The translations under genes and the position numbers were made by a program. A stretch of DNA of 64,000 nucleotides, taken from Streptomyces corynorhini (GTDB taxonomy: Bacteria > Actinomycetota > Actinomycetes > Streptomycetales > Streptomycetaceae). This document shows positions 43,968-52,422 of this stretch, one piece after another. The notes beneath the pieces are model-generated. The model was not told the origin of the DNA and searched no databases. It worked only from the letters and a program-made list of their open reading frames with translations. The stretch lies in assembly GCF_003346515.1 (NCBI RefSeq), contig NZ_QQNA01000145.1, positions 30,870 through 94,869 of the forward strand. The letters are read 5' to 3'. Each line of letters starts with the position of its first letter. Positions within the stretch are counted from its first letter, which is position 1.

Positions 43968-44065
43968 CCTGCACAGAGACCGTCCCCCATGGCGTGTACG
44001 AAGCACCCTCGGAAACTGTGTAGACTTGGCCGCGCCGCTGATCGCACCATGGTGCCGACGGCAGC

Positions 44066-44139
44066 GCCGCCTTAGCTCAGTTGGCCAGAGCAACGCACTC
44101 GTAATGCGTAGGTCTCGGGTTCGAATCCCGAAGGCGGCT
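44066..44139 (+). tRNA. tRNA-Thr (anticodon CGT)
   Basis: The 74-nt gene folds as a clover leaf: acceptor GCCGCCT/AGGCGGC, anticodon stem ACGCA/TGCGT around loop CTCGTAA, T-arm with TTCGAAT. Anticodon CGT reads ACG (Thr). CCA is not encoded. A TAGACT-like -10 lies about 45 bp upstream. Confidence 0.97.
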
Positions 44140-44144
44140 CTGCG

Positions 44145-44179
44145 AAACCCCAGGACTCACTCGCCGTGACCTGGGGTTT
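44145..44179 (+). terminator. Terminator after tRNA-Thr
   Basis: AAACCCCAGG (44145-44154) pairs perfectly with CCTGGGGTTT (44170-44179), then TGTGCTTT. It divides the core region from the cluster. Confidence 0.9.
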
Positions 44180-44221
44180 TGTGCTTTCCGAGATCGACGG
44201 GCTGGGGCCGGTGCGGGGCTT

Positions 44222-45328
44222 TCAGCGGTGCGGCGCGAAGCGTGGGTGGGGCTTTGTGCGGCCCGTGACCAGGTCGGCCGTCAGCTCGCCGATCAGCGGG
44301 GCGAACTTGGCGCCGTGGCCTGAGCAGGGCGAGACGACCACCACAGGGCCGTGGCGGTCCAGGATGAAGTCCCCGTCCCGCGTGGAGGTGTAGAGGCATG
44401 TGCTCTCCGCCACCGGTTCGGGCCGCAGGCCCGGCAGCCAGGTGGTGACGTAGCCGGTGACGGCGGCGCGCGAGGCCGGGTCGGGCGTGCCGGAGCGGCT
44501 GTCGGCGGTGGTGGGGAGGCCGTCGCCGAGTTCGGCGACCTTCACCGCGGGCTCAGGACCGGCATCCGAACCGGAGGGGAGACCGAACACCTCGGTCTCG
44601 CCCCGGTGCAGAAAGACCGGCCAGTCGGCGCCGGATTCCCGTCGGCGGAAGTGGAAGACCTGTTGCTGGGTCACCCGCAGCGGGGGCAACGCGATGCCGA
44701 ACGCCCCGGCCAGCTCCGGCAGCCACGCCCCCGCCGCGAGCACCACCCGCTGGGCGGACAGCTCCTCGCCGGTGTCCGCGACGAGCCGGACACCGCCCGT
44801 CGCCGGGTACGCGGCGCGCGTCACCCGGGTCTCCGTGAGCAGCCGTGCGCCCTGTTCGCCGGCGCGGCGGAGGCAGGCCGCGACGGTGGCGCCCGGGTCG
44901 AGCACTCCGGCCTCCGGGTGGTGGAGGACCGGCCCCGTGAAGCGCATGCCGGGCCAGCGCCTCCCGGCCTCCCCCGCCGTCAGCAGCTCGTTCGGCACTC
45001 CGGCGGCCGCCAGGACCCGGGCCAGCTCCTCCGGCGCGGCTCCCGCACCGGTGTCCAGGCCGCCGGTCCGACGCCGCAGTACCGTGCCGGAGTCGGTCTC
45101 CAGCTCCTGCCACGCCTCCGCGGCCCGCCCCGTCAGCGCGACGTAGAACGGGTCCGTGTAGGTCCGGCGGAAGATGCGCGAGCTGCCGTGCGAGCTGCCG
45201 TGCGGGTGCCCCACCGCGTACGCCTCGAACACCGCGACCGACAGTCCGCGCGCGGCCAGCCGCCAGGCGGCGGCCGCCCCGGCCAGCCCCGCTCCGACCA
45301 CCGCCACGTCGAAGGACTCGGGGCTCAT
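44222..45328 (-). CDS. Sarcosine/N-methyltryptophan-oxidase-like flavoenzyme of the hydrazine cassette
   Basis: This 368-aa FAD enzyme has the dinucleotide motif VVGAGLAGAAAA, the family segment HGSSHGSSRIFRR, and Cys311 in STCLYTSTRDGDFILD, the position that binds FAD covalently in monomeric sarcosine oxidase. SPCSGHGAKFAP is the C-terminal FAD contact. In hydrazine-forming clusters a flavin oxidoreductase of this kind oxidatively cleaves the lysine-glycine hydrazine adduct and releases hydrazinoacetic acid; I infer that role from the two neighbours. The start overlaps the stop of the synthetase gene (ATGA), so they are coupled. Confidence 0.88.
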   Translation of the reverse strand: MSPESFDVAVVGAGLAGAAAAWRLAARGLSVAVFEAYAVGHPHGSSHGSSRIFRRTYTDPFYVALTGRAAEAWQELETDSGTVLRRRTGGLDTGAGAAPEELARVLAAAGVPNELLTAGEAGRRWPGMRFTGPVLHHPEAGVLDPGATVAACLRRAGEQGARLLTETRVTRAAYPATGGVRLVADTGEELSAQRVVLAAGAWLPELAGAFGIALPPLRVTQQQVFHFRRRESGADWPVFLHRGETEVFGLPSGSDAGPEPAVKVAELGDGLPTTADSRSGTPDPASRAAVTGYVTTWLPGLRPEPVAESTCLYTSTRDGDFILDRHGPVVVVSPCSGHGAKFAPLIGELTADLVTGRTKPHPRFAPHR

Positions 45329-47340
45329 GGCCGGGCCGGGGAGGCGGGGTCGGACTCCGCCGCGCGAGGTGTGAAGAACACCTGTCCGGCGAGGTCGACC
45401 TGAGTGCCGGGCGGCAGCAGCTCGACCGTTCCGGGCCAGTGCGCGGGAATGCCCAGGCCCAGCGCCTTCCCGAGCCGCGCCGCGAAGCGGGGCATGAGCG
45501 GGGCCGCGCCGTGGGCCAGCAGCCGGGCCGCGGCCAGCTCCAGGGCGATGACGGTCCGGTTGTCGTCGGACCACTCGGTGGCGGCCAGCGGGCTCTCCTG
45601 GCGGGAGAACCTGACGGCGTCCTCCACCAGGCCGTTCAGCTCGGCCGCGGCCCGCCGCAGGGAGAAGCCGTCCGGGCTCAGCGCCGCGGTCAGCGCGGAC
45701 AGCCGACCGCCCAGGAGGCCCAGGAAGGCCGAGTGCTCCGGCGTCCAGTTCCCGGCGTCCGGGGCCCTCCCCTCGTACCGGCCGCCCAGCCGCTCGCCGA
45801 GGCCGTCGAGCCACGTCTGCCACGTCCCGACGAGGGTGTCCCGCACCAGCGCCTCGTACGCCGCGGTCGAGAAGTTGGTCTGCTCCCCCTCAGGCCGGGT
45901 GCTCGACAGGAAGTAGCGGACGGCGTCGACGCTGTCCGGGCCGAGGATCTCCTTGCCCCAGACGGCATGCCCGCGGCTGGTGGAGAACTTGGCGCCCTCC
46001 AGCAGGTAGAACTCGTTGACGTGGTAGTCGATGTCGGGCTGCCAGCCGGGGAAGGCCGCCTTGTAGAGCACCGGGGCGAGCACCGAGTGGTAGAAGCCGT
46101 TGTCGAAGCCGAGGAAGTGGACGATCTTCCAGTCCTGATCGGGCTCGGCCGCCCGCCAGTTCCTGCCCAGTCGGCCGCCGAGCGTCTGGATGCCCCGGAG
46201 GAATCCGTAGGACAGCTCGACCCAGGCCCAGATCACCTGGCCCTCGGTCGCCTCGTGCCGCTCGGCGGGTGCCAGGCCCCAGGAGGCGGGATGGCTGACG
46301 GGCAGGTCCAGGGACGGGCGGGCGAAGACCCGGGCGGCGAGTTCGCGTAGCCGGGCGGGGACCCGGCCGTGGCGGTGGTGGTCGACGACGGTCCCGGGGA
46401 ACTCGTGCAGGGGCAGGGAGTACCGGGTGACCGTGCCGAGCCGGGGCTCGGCGGCCGACCGGGCGGAGACGGGGCCGGTCAGATCGGTGACCGTGTTCGG
46501 TTCACCGCACCGCTCGCACATGTTGCCGCCGGTCGGCCCCGCGCACGTCGGACAGGCCCCGCTGACGTCGACCTCGTAGAGGTACTCGCCGGTCTCGGCG
46601 TCGAAGAGCGCCTGGCCCTCGCGCGGCGCCACCGCCCCGCTGCCGACCAGGCGGGAGAAGTACTCCCGCAGTCCGGTGCGGTAGCTCTCGTCCCGGTGGG
46701 GCACCGTGTACTGGTCCACCCGGATGTCCATCAGGGCGAGGGTGTCCGCGATCTCCGCACTGTAGTGGGCGGCCGTCCCCTCCGGGTCGCGGTTCTCGGC
46801 TCGGGCGGCGGCCTGCACATAGCTCTGGTGGTCGTCGCTGCCGGTGATGTGCCAGGCTTCGACGCCCCTCATCCGCTGGAAGCGCACATAGGCGTCGGCC
46901 CCGAGATACGGACCCGACAGATGCCCGAGGTGCAGATCGCCGTTGGGCGTCGGCGGGGGCGAACAGACGAAGACGGGACGTCGGCCGAGGCTCAGCCGGT
47001 CCGCCGACCTGGCCGAGACCAGGGCCCGGTCCGCGTCGCGCCAATACTGGGTCAGGAACACCAGGTCGGTGTCGCCGGTGTTCTCCAGTACGTGGGTCTC
47101 GAAGGGCTCGAACAGCGCGAGCGTGCCGGGCGAGACGGGCCGGCGCACACCGTCGACGACCAGCTCGCCACGGCCCTGGACGATGACGAACATCTCGGTC
47201 TCGTCGTGCCGGTGCGAGAGGGACCTGCCGCCGGGGAGGACCCGGCCCCAGTCGGCGCCCACGCCGAGGCCCTGGACGCCGGCGAGACCGATGCCGAACC
47301 CCTCGTACTGGATGTTCCCGTCGTAGACACTGATGATCAC
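45325..47340 (-). CDS. Cupin-methionyl-tRNA-synthetase-like fusion (hydrazine synthetase)
   Basis: This ~671-aa protein has a cupin (residues ~1-115, metal ligands His43, His45, Glu49 in HRHDETEMF) and a MetRS-like body. The body keeps the HIGH-like HLGH (137-140), a KMSKS-like KFSTS (451-455) and a four-Cys zinc knuckle (263, 266, 275, 278). Fusion with this order defines the hydrazine synthetases such as Spb40, which join N6-hydroxylysine and glycine by forming an N-N bond. It is not the housekeeping MetRS. GTG 47340 has GGAGAAGAGG upstream; ATG 47394 would overlap the preceding gene. Confidence 0.9.
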   Translation of the reverse strand: MIISVYDGNIQYEGFGIGLAGVQGLGVGADWGRVLPGGRSLSHRHDETEMFVIVQGRGELVVDGVRRPVSPGTLALFEPFETHVLENTGDTDLVFLTQYWRDADRALVSARSADRLSLGRRPVFVCSPPPTPNGDLHLGHLSGPYLGADAYVRFQRMRGVEAWHITGSDDHQSYVQAAARAENRDPEGTAAHYSAEIADTLALMDIRVDQYTVPHRDESYRTGLREYFSRLVGSGAVAPREGQALFDAETGEYLYEVDVSGACPTCAGPTGGNMCERCGEPNTVTDLTGPVSARSAAEPRLGTVTRYSLPLHEFPGTVVDHHRHGRVPARLRELAARVFARPSLDLPVSHPASWGLAPAERHEATEGQVIWAWVELSYGFLRGIQTLGGRLGRNWRAAEPDQDWKIVHFLGFDNGFYHSVLAPVLYKAAFPGWQPDIDYHVNEFYLLEGAKFSTSRGHAVWGKEILGPDSVDAVRYFLSSTRPEGEQTNFSTAAYEALVRDTLVGTWQTWLDGLGERLGGRYEGRAPDAGNWTPEHSAFLGLLGGRLSALTAALSPDGFSLRRAAAELNGLVEDAVRFSRQESPLAATEWSDDNRTVIALELAAARLLAHGAAPLMPRFAARLGKALGLGIPAHWPGTVELLPPGTQVDLAGQVFFTPRAAESDPASPARP

Positions 47341-47377
47341 GTCCGGTACCTCTTCTCCATGGTCGTCCCCGCCCTCG

Positions 47378-48709
47378 TCACGCGGTCCGGACATGCTCGG
47401 CGGATGCCTTCGACGACCACGCGACGAAGGAGGGAAGCTGTTCTTCCGTACGGACCCCGAGCAGCCGGTCCACGATGCGCCGGCTGCGCCAGGCGTTGAG
47501 GCTGAGGTTGGGGTCTGCCAGGCCGCGCTGTTCCCGGACGGCGTTCTGCACGAAGAGCCTGCGGTCGAGCGGGCCGTCCCAGTGCACCGCGTAGTCCTGG
47601 TCGACGCGGAGTTCGTCGCCCTCGCGCTCCAGGCGGTCGGCGATGGGGGCGAGGAAGTCCATCGGGGCGGGGCGGAAGCCCGACGCCCAGATGACGACGT
47701 CCGCCCGCCCGTGCTCGACGGCCCCCTGCTCTCCCTTGTGCCGGACCGTGAGGTGCCAGAGGCCGGAGGCGTCGCCGGTCACGTCGGTCACCTCACGGTG
47801 CGGATAGAGCCTGGCCAGGTCCGGCGGCCCTGTCACGTAGGACAGGACGTAGAGCCGCTGGTAGATCTGCCGGAGGGTGCTCTCGGACACGCCGTCGCTG
47901 CTGAGCAGTTGCTCGGCGTTGAACGCGGACCGGGCCTCGGACGGCAGGTTGTAGTGGTGTTCCGAGTGGCACGGCATGTAGAAGTCGTTGGTGAACGGCG
48001 AGTCGTCCAGCGGCAGGAAGGTGCGCCGCCGGGAGAACCAGGAGACCTGCTCCGGCTGCTGTCCGGCCGGGCGGGAGAGCAGCTCCAGGAAGGCTTCCGC
48101 GCCCGACTGGCCGCCGCCGATCACGGCGACCCGCTTGCCGCCCAGATCACCGGTCCTCTCCATGAACTCGCCGACGTGGAAGTGGGTGCGGCCCAGCTTC
48201 GGCCGGACGTGGTCCGGGACCCAGGGCCGGGTGCCGACCCCGACCACCACGTTGTCGGCGGTCAGCGTGCGCCGGTCGGTGCGTACGACGTAGCGGCCGT
48301 CCCCGCCGCCGTCGAAGCCGACCTCCCGCACCTGCTCGCCGAACACGACGTTGTCGTTGCGTCTGCTGGCCCAGTCCAGATAGTTGCGGAACTCCTGGCG
48401 GGGCACTTCGGGGAACTGCGCGTTGAGGAAGTGGTACACCCGGCCCTTCTGGTGGAGGTAGGCCAGGAAGGAGAAGGGATTGGTCGGATCGGCGAGGCTC
48501 ACCAGGTCCTTGAACAGGGAGACCTGGAGGGTCGTACCGGGTATCTGCTGGCTGTCGTGCCAGCTGAAGGCGGGCTTCCGGTCGAGGAAGAGGTTGGTCG
48601 TCTCGGGATGGCTGTGCAGGAGCGATGCCAGGCTCAGGTTCGCGGGCCCCGCTCCGACCCCGACGCACCGGTAGTGCGCCTGGGCGGAGTGGGCGTTGTC
48701 GGACCCCAT
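47378..48709 (-). CDS. L-lysine/L-ornithine N-monooxygenase of the hydrazine cassette
   Basis: This 443-aa flavin N-hydroxylase has the FAD motif GVGAGPANLSLASL (residues 17-30), NADPH motif VIGGGQSGAEAF, the FLPLDDSPFTNDFYMP segment and WASGFRPA, the ATGY-like region. Siderophore-type relatives hydroxylate the side-chain amine of ornithine or lysine; beside a cupin-MetRS fusion the lysine-N6-hydroxylase role (Spb38-like) is expected. The ATG follows the ACP gene by 52 bp. Confidence 0.9.
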   Translation of the reverse strand: MGSDNAHSAQAHYRCVGVGAGPANLSLASLLHSHPETTNLFLDRKPAFSWHDSQQIPGTTLQVSLFKDLVSLADPTNPFSFLAYLHQKGRVYHFLNAQFPEVPRQEFRNYLDWASRRNDNVVFGEQVREVGFDGGGDGRYVVRTDRRTLTADNVVVGVGTRPWVPDHVRPKLGRTHFHVGEFMERTGDLGGKRVAVIGGGQSGAEAFLELLSRPAGQQPEQVSWFSRRRTFLPLDDSPFTNDFYMPCHSEHHYNLPSEARSAFNAEQLLSSDGVSESTLRQIYQRLYVLSYVTGPPDLARLYPHREVTDVTGDASGLWHLTVRHKGEQGAVEHGRADVVIWASGFRPAPMDFLAPIADRLEREGDELRVDQDYAVHWDGPLDRRLFVQNAVREQRGLADPNLSLNAWRSRRIVDRLLGVRTEEQLPSFVAWSSKASAEHVRTA

Positions 48710-48761
48710 GGTGCGGACCTTTCTCGTCGGTCGTCGTTCGGGGACGGGCGGCGCCTCGGGA

Positions 48762-49013
48762 TCAGGCGCCACCGGCCAGCACGATGAAGTCCACGGCGTC
48801 GCCCACCGTCTTGAGGTTCCTGGCGTCCTCGTCCGGGATCGGGACGCCGAAGTGCTCCTCCGCGGCGACGATGACCTCGACCATGGACAGGGAGTCCACG
48901 TCCAGTTCGTCGGTGAAGGACTTGGCGGGGTCGATGTCCGAGGTCGGGACGCCGACGACCTCGTGCACGATCTCCGCGAGACCGGCCAGAACGTCGTCAT
49001 ACTGAAGAGCCAT
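48762..49013 (-). CDS. Acyl carrier protein
   Basis: This 83-aa acidic helical carrier has the phosphopantetheine site Ser41 in DVDSLSMVEV. It lies between the exporter and the N-hydroxylase genes, so it probably carries an intermediate for the ketosynthase, ketoreductase, dehydratase and enoyl reductase of the cluster, or carries the hydrazine unit itself. It resembles discrete FAS/PKS carriers, not a peptidyl carrier. Confidence 0.92.
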   Translation of the reverse strand: MALQYDDVLAGLAEIVHEVVGVPTSDIDPAKSFTDELDVDSLSMVEVIVAAEEHFGVPIPDEDARNLKTVGDAVDFIVLAGGA

Positions 49014-49037
49014 GTCACGTGCCTTTCGCATTTTTCG

Positions 49038-49115
49038 GAGCGGTTCGGTCGAGCGGTTCGGTCGAGCGGTTCGGTCAAGCGGTTCGTTGGAGCGGTTCGT
49101 TGGAGCGGTTCGGCG
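49038..49115. repeat. Six 13-bp tandem repeats between exporter and ACP genes
   Basis: Units start at 49038, 49051, 49064, 49077, 49090 and 49103. The first three are identical (GAGCGGTTCGGTC); the others differ by one to three bases (for example AAGCGGTTCGTTG). The array fills most of the gap before the ACP start. Confidence 0.95.
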
Positions 49116-49144
49116 CCGCGGGTGCGTACGCGACGCGAGCGGGC

Positions 49145-50434
49145 TCAGCCGGTCGCGCCGGGGCCGGTGCGTGCGACGGCGGGCGGCGGGGCGTCGGACA
49201 GGGAGTCGAACTCCCGGAGCCCGGGGAGCAGTGACGCGCCCGTGACCAGTACACAGAGCAGCGAGGCGAGCAGGACGAAGGAGGGGCCGGGGCCGAGACG
49301 TTCGACCAGCGGACCGCCGGCCAGGAAGCCGACCGGGCCCGCCGCGTAGCCGCAGGAGGTCATGATTCCCATGACCCGGCCCCTGGTGCGTTCCGTGGAG
49401 CGCAGCTGTGTCGCCAGGTTCATCAGCGGACTGATGGGCCCGTACGCGAAGCCGACGACCACGGCGCCGCACAGCAGCAGCGGATAGGGCGGCAGCCAGG
49501 ACATGGCGAAGAGTCCCGCCGACCCGGTGAGCATCGTCGCCGTGAAGAGGGCCCGCTTGGGCAGCCGGTGCCCCTGGAATCCGTAGACCAGCGCGCCCAC
49601 GATGCCGCCGACCGTCATGGTGACGGTGAGCAGGCCGAGCCGCTGGGGGGTGCCCTGTTCGTGGAAGTAGGCGGGCAGGACGATTCCCGAGATCGGCAGA
49701 TAGATCATGAAGAGCAGACTTCCCAGCAGCCCCACCACGCGGAGCAGCCGGTCGTTCCAGACCGTGCGCAGCCCCTCCGCCGCGCCGCGTCCGACAGCGC
49801 GCCAGGAGGATCCGTCGGACAGCTCCGCGACGGGCGCGGAGAATGGAAGCCGCAGCCCCGCCTGGACGAGGGTGGCCAGCAGGGACAGGGCCGCCGCGCC
49901 CCAGAGCGGCGCCGTCGCTCCGCCGAAGCCGATCATCAGGCTGGCCAGTCCTGGGCCCGCCATCAAGGCGAAGCCCTTGGCCGACTCGTGGACGCCGTTC
50001 GCCTTCTCCAGCCGCCATCCGGCGCGGGCGGCGGCGGTCGGGAGCATGGCCTTGCGCGCGGTGATGCCCGACAGGTCGAAGACCGACCCGAGGATCGCCA
50101 GGGCGGCCAGCCACCACAGCGAGAACCCGAAGGCCGCGTCGACCAGCGGTACGGCGGCCACGGAGACCGCGGACAGCAGGTCGGAGCCGACTGCCGTACG
50201 GCGGCGGCCGAAGAGATCGACGATGGTCCCGGCGAAAAGGGCGCTCGCCAGCAGCGGCAGCGTGGACGCCGCGGAGACCAGTCCGGCGTCGGAGGGGCTG
50301 CCGGTCCGCTCCAGGACCAGCCAGGGCAGGGCGAGGGCCACCATCCCGTTGGCGGACGTGGAGGCCGTGGCCGCCAGCTCCAGGAGGACCAGGGAGGACA
50401 CCCGGGCCTCGGCCGGACTCCGCGGGCCCGTCAT
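49145..50434 (-). CDS. MFS-family exporter
   Basis: This 429-aa protein has 12 predicted membrane helices, a DLFGRRRTAVGSD loop 2-3 motif typical of MFS drug:proton antiporters, and a repeated Gly-rich helix pattern. It lies inside the operon, four bases after the MaoC gene, and is the likely efflux and self-protection system for the cluster product. The subfamily resembles macrolide-efflux proteins. Confidence 0.88.
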   Translation of the reverse strand: MTGPRSPAEARVSSLVLLELAATASTSANGMVALALPWLVLERTGSPSDAGLVSAASTLPLLASALFAGTIVDLFGRRRTAVGSDLLSAVSVAAVPLVDAAFGFSLWWLAALAILGSVFDLSGITARKAMLPTAAARAGWRLEKANGVHESAKGFALMAGPGLASLMIGFGGATAPLWGAAALSLLATLVQAGLRLPFSAPVAELSDGSSWRAVGRGAAEGLRTVWNDRLLRVVGLLGSLLFMIYLPISGIVLPAYFHEQGTPQRLGLLTVTMTVGGIVGALVYGFQGHRLPKRALFTATMLTGSAGLFAMSWLPPYPLLLCGAVVVGFAYGPISPLMNLATQLRSTERTRGRVMGIMTSCGYAAGPVGFLAGGPLVERLGPGPSFVLLASLLCVLVTGASLLPGLREFDSLSDAPPPAVARTGPGATG

Positions 50435-50438
50435 CGCG

Positions 50439-50915
50439 TCACCGCGCACCGTCGGCCGCCCCCTCGTCGGCGTAGAGGGTGGTCTGCTCGGCGGTGCACG
50501 CGACGCGCCCGTCCTCCAGTTCGATGGCGACCGAGACGACGGCCTCCGTGAAGCCCCGCGGGCGGGGGCGCACCGAGAGCAGGCGGACCGAGGCACGGAG
50601 CCGGGAGCCCACCGGGACGGGGGCGCGGAACCGTACGCGGTCGACCCGGTGGTTGACGGCCTGGGCGACCCCGCTGACCTCCAGCACCTCCGCGGTGAGG
50701 GCGGACAGGAGCGACAGGGTCAGGAACCCGTGTGCGACGGTGGTGCCGAACGGGCCTTCGGCCGCCCGGTCCCGATCGACATGAATCCACTGGTGGTCGT
50801 CGGTGGCCTCGGCGAAGAGATCCACCTGGCGCTGGTCGATCGTCCGCCAACCGCTGGCCCCCAACGGGCCGATGTGTCCGCCGAGTTGCCCCAACGTGGG
50901 GCGCAGGGGGCTCAT
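50439..50915 (-). CDS. MaoC-like (R)-specific dehydratase/hydratase
   Basis: This 158-aa hot-dog-fold enzyme has ATDDHQWIHVDRDRA, which supplies the catalytic Asp and His of the hydratase-2 motif, followed by VAHGFLTLSLL. It would remove water from a beta-hydroxyacyl-ACP or -CoA, the step between the ketoreductase and the enoyl reductase. The start overlaps the enoyl reductase stop (ATGA). Confidence 0.9.
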   Translation of the reverse strand: MSPLRPTLGQLGGHIGPLGASGWRTIDQRQVDLFAEATDDHQWIHVDRDRAAEGPFGTTVAHGFLTLSLLSALTAEVLEVSGVAQAVNHRVDRVRFRAPVPVGSRLRASVRLLSVRPRPRGFTEAVVSVAIELEDGRVACTAEQTTLYADEGAADGAR

Positions 50916-51715
50916 CGGACGGCCGGGGCGTGCGCGGGGCGGTCGCCGACCGCGTGAGCCCCGCCGTCGACGTGGACGATCTCCCCCGTGGTGGCCGGGA
51001 ACAGGTCGGACAGGAGCGCGACGCAGGCGTGGGCCACCGGCTGGAAGTCCCGGGAGTCCCACCCCAGCGGGGCCCGCTCCGACCAGCCTCCGTCGAAGGT
51101 GCCGGAGCCGTCCTCCGTCGGGGAGATGCCGCGCGCGGCCAGGGTGCTGAGGGGTCCGGCCGCGACGAGGTTCACCCTGATCCCGCGCTGTCCGAGGTGC
51201 GAGGCGAGGTAGCGGGAGCACGACTCCAGGCCGGCCTTGGCCACGCCCATCCAGTCGTAGCCCGACCAGGTGTGGCTGGCGTCGAAGTCGAGGCCCACCA
51301 CCGAGCCGCCGCGGTCCATCAGCGGCAGCAGCGAGGTGGTGAGCGCCTGCAGGGAGTAGGCGGAGACATGGAAGGCGGTGGCCGCCTCCTCCCAGGTGGT
51401 GTCGAGGAACTTGCCGTCCAGCGCGCCGGGCGGGGCGTACGCGACCGAGTGCAGCACCCCGTCCAGGCGCGCGGTGTGCTCGCGGACCCGGTCGGCCAGG
51501 GTGCTCAGCTGGTCCCGGTCGGTGACGTCGAGTTCGACCACGGGCGCCGGGCGCGGCAGCCGTCCGGCGATGCGCCGGACCAGGGACAGCCGGCCGAAGC
51601 CGGTGAGGACGACCTCGGCGCCCTGCCTCTGCGCCTCACAAGCGACCTGGAAGGCGATCGAGGACTCGGTGATGACACCGGTGATCAGCAGCGTCTTGCC
51701 CGTCAGCAGCGCCAT
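50912..51715 (-). CDS. FabI/InhA-type enoyl-ACP reductase
   Basis: This 267-aa short-chain dehydrogenase has the FabI cofactor loop LLITGVITESSIAF and the Y-x6-K active site in SGYDWMGVAKAGLES, then VNLVAAGPLSTLAARG, closely like InhA. It reduces enoyl thioesters. Within the cluster it may serve chain building; a second copy of FabI could also protect against a FabI inhibitor. It shares one base with the ketoreductase stop (TGATG). Confidence 0.92.
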   Translation of the reverse strand: MALLTGKTLLITGVITESSIAFQVACEAQRQGAEVVLTGFGRLSLVRRIAGRLPRPAPVVELDVTDRDQLSTLADRVREHTARLDGVLHSVAYAPPGALDGKFLDTTWEEAATAFHVSAYSLQALTTSLLPLMDRGGSVVGLDFDASHTWSGYDWMGVAKAGLESCSRYLASHLGQRGIRVNLVAAGPLSTLAARGISPTEDGSGTFDGGWSERAPLGWDSRDFQPVAHACVALLSDLFPATTGEIVHVDGGAHAVGDRPAHAPAVR

Positions 51716-52422
51716 CAGTGCCCCATTCCGAGGCCGCCGTCCACCGGGATGACCGCCCCGGTGATGTAGCCCGACTCACGGCTCGTCAGGAACCGGGTGA
51801 GAGCGGCGACTTCCTCCGGCCGGCCGAACCGGCGCAGGGGGACCTGTCCGGCGGCCTCCCTGCGCAGCTCCTCGGGGAGGGCGGCGGTCATGTCCGTCTC
51901 GATCCAGCCGGGCGCCACGATGTTCACGGTGATGTCCCGGCCGCCCATCTCGCGGGCCAGCGAGCGCCCCAGTCCGATCAACCCGGCTTTGGCGGCGGCG
52001 TAGTTGGTCTGGCCGGCCGAGCCGGACAGGCCCGAGGCGGAGGAGATCAGCACGATGCGCCCGTGGCGTCGCCTGATCATGCCGCGCAGGGCCCGGCGGA
52101 CGACGCGCGCCGTGCCCAGCAGATTGGTCTCCACCACCGCACCGAGGTCCTCGTCGGACATGCCGAGCAGCAGGCCGTCCCGGGTGATCCCGGCGTTGGC
52201 CACCAGCACCTCGACCGGGCCCGACTCCTCTTCGACCTGCTTGAACGCCTGCTCCACCTGTGCGGGGTCGGTGATGTCGCAGCGCACCGCGTGGATCTCA
52301 GGGGGCGGTGGGGCGTCGCGGTACGTGGCCACCACCGTCTCGCCCGCCTCGGACAGGGCGCGGACGGTGGCGAGGCCGATCCCCCGGTTCCCTCCGCTGA
52401 CCAGCGTTGTGCGTCCCGGCAT
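51715..52422 (-). CDS. FabG-type 3-oxoacyl-ACP reductase
   Basis: This 235-aa short-chain dehydrogenase has a cofactor loop SGGNRGIG (Ser replaces the usual Thr), NAG in VLVANAGITRDGLL, and the Ser-Tyr-Lys triad in SSASGLSG and TNYAAAKAG. It reduces beta-ketoacyl thioesters. It is the first gene of the leftward operon and has a strong ribosome site GGGGGAG. A long leader of about 255 nt separates it from the promoter. Confidence 0.92.
   Translation of the reverse strand: MPGRTTLVSGGNRGIGLATVRALSEAGETVVATYRDAPPPPEIHAVRCDITDPAQVEQAFKQVEEESGPVEVLVANAGITRDGLLLGMSDEDLGAVVETNLLGTARVVRRALRGMIRRRHGRIVLISSASGLSGSAGQTNYAAAKAGLIGLGRSLAREMGGRDITVNIVAPGWIETDMTAALPEELRREAAGQVPLRRFGRPEEVAALTRFLTSRESGYITGAVIPVDGGLGMGH

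Noticed and set aside
45325..47340. Housekeeping methionyl-tRNA synthetase
   Set aside because: The N-terminal cupin and the neighbouring N-hydroxylase and flavin oxidase identify a hydrazine-synthetase-type fusion.
49038..49115. CRISPR array
   Set aside because: The units are 13 bp with no spacers and no cas genes.
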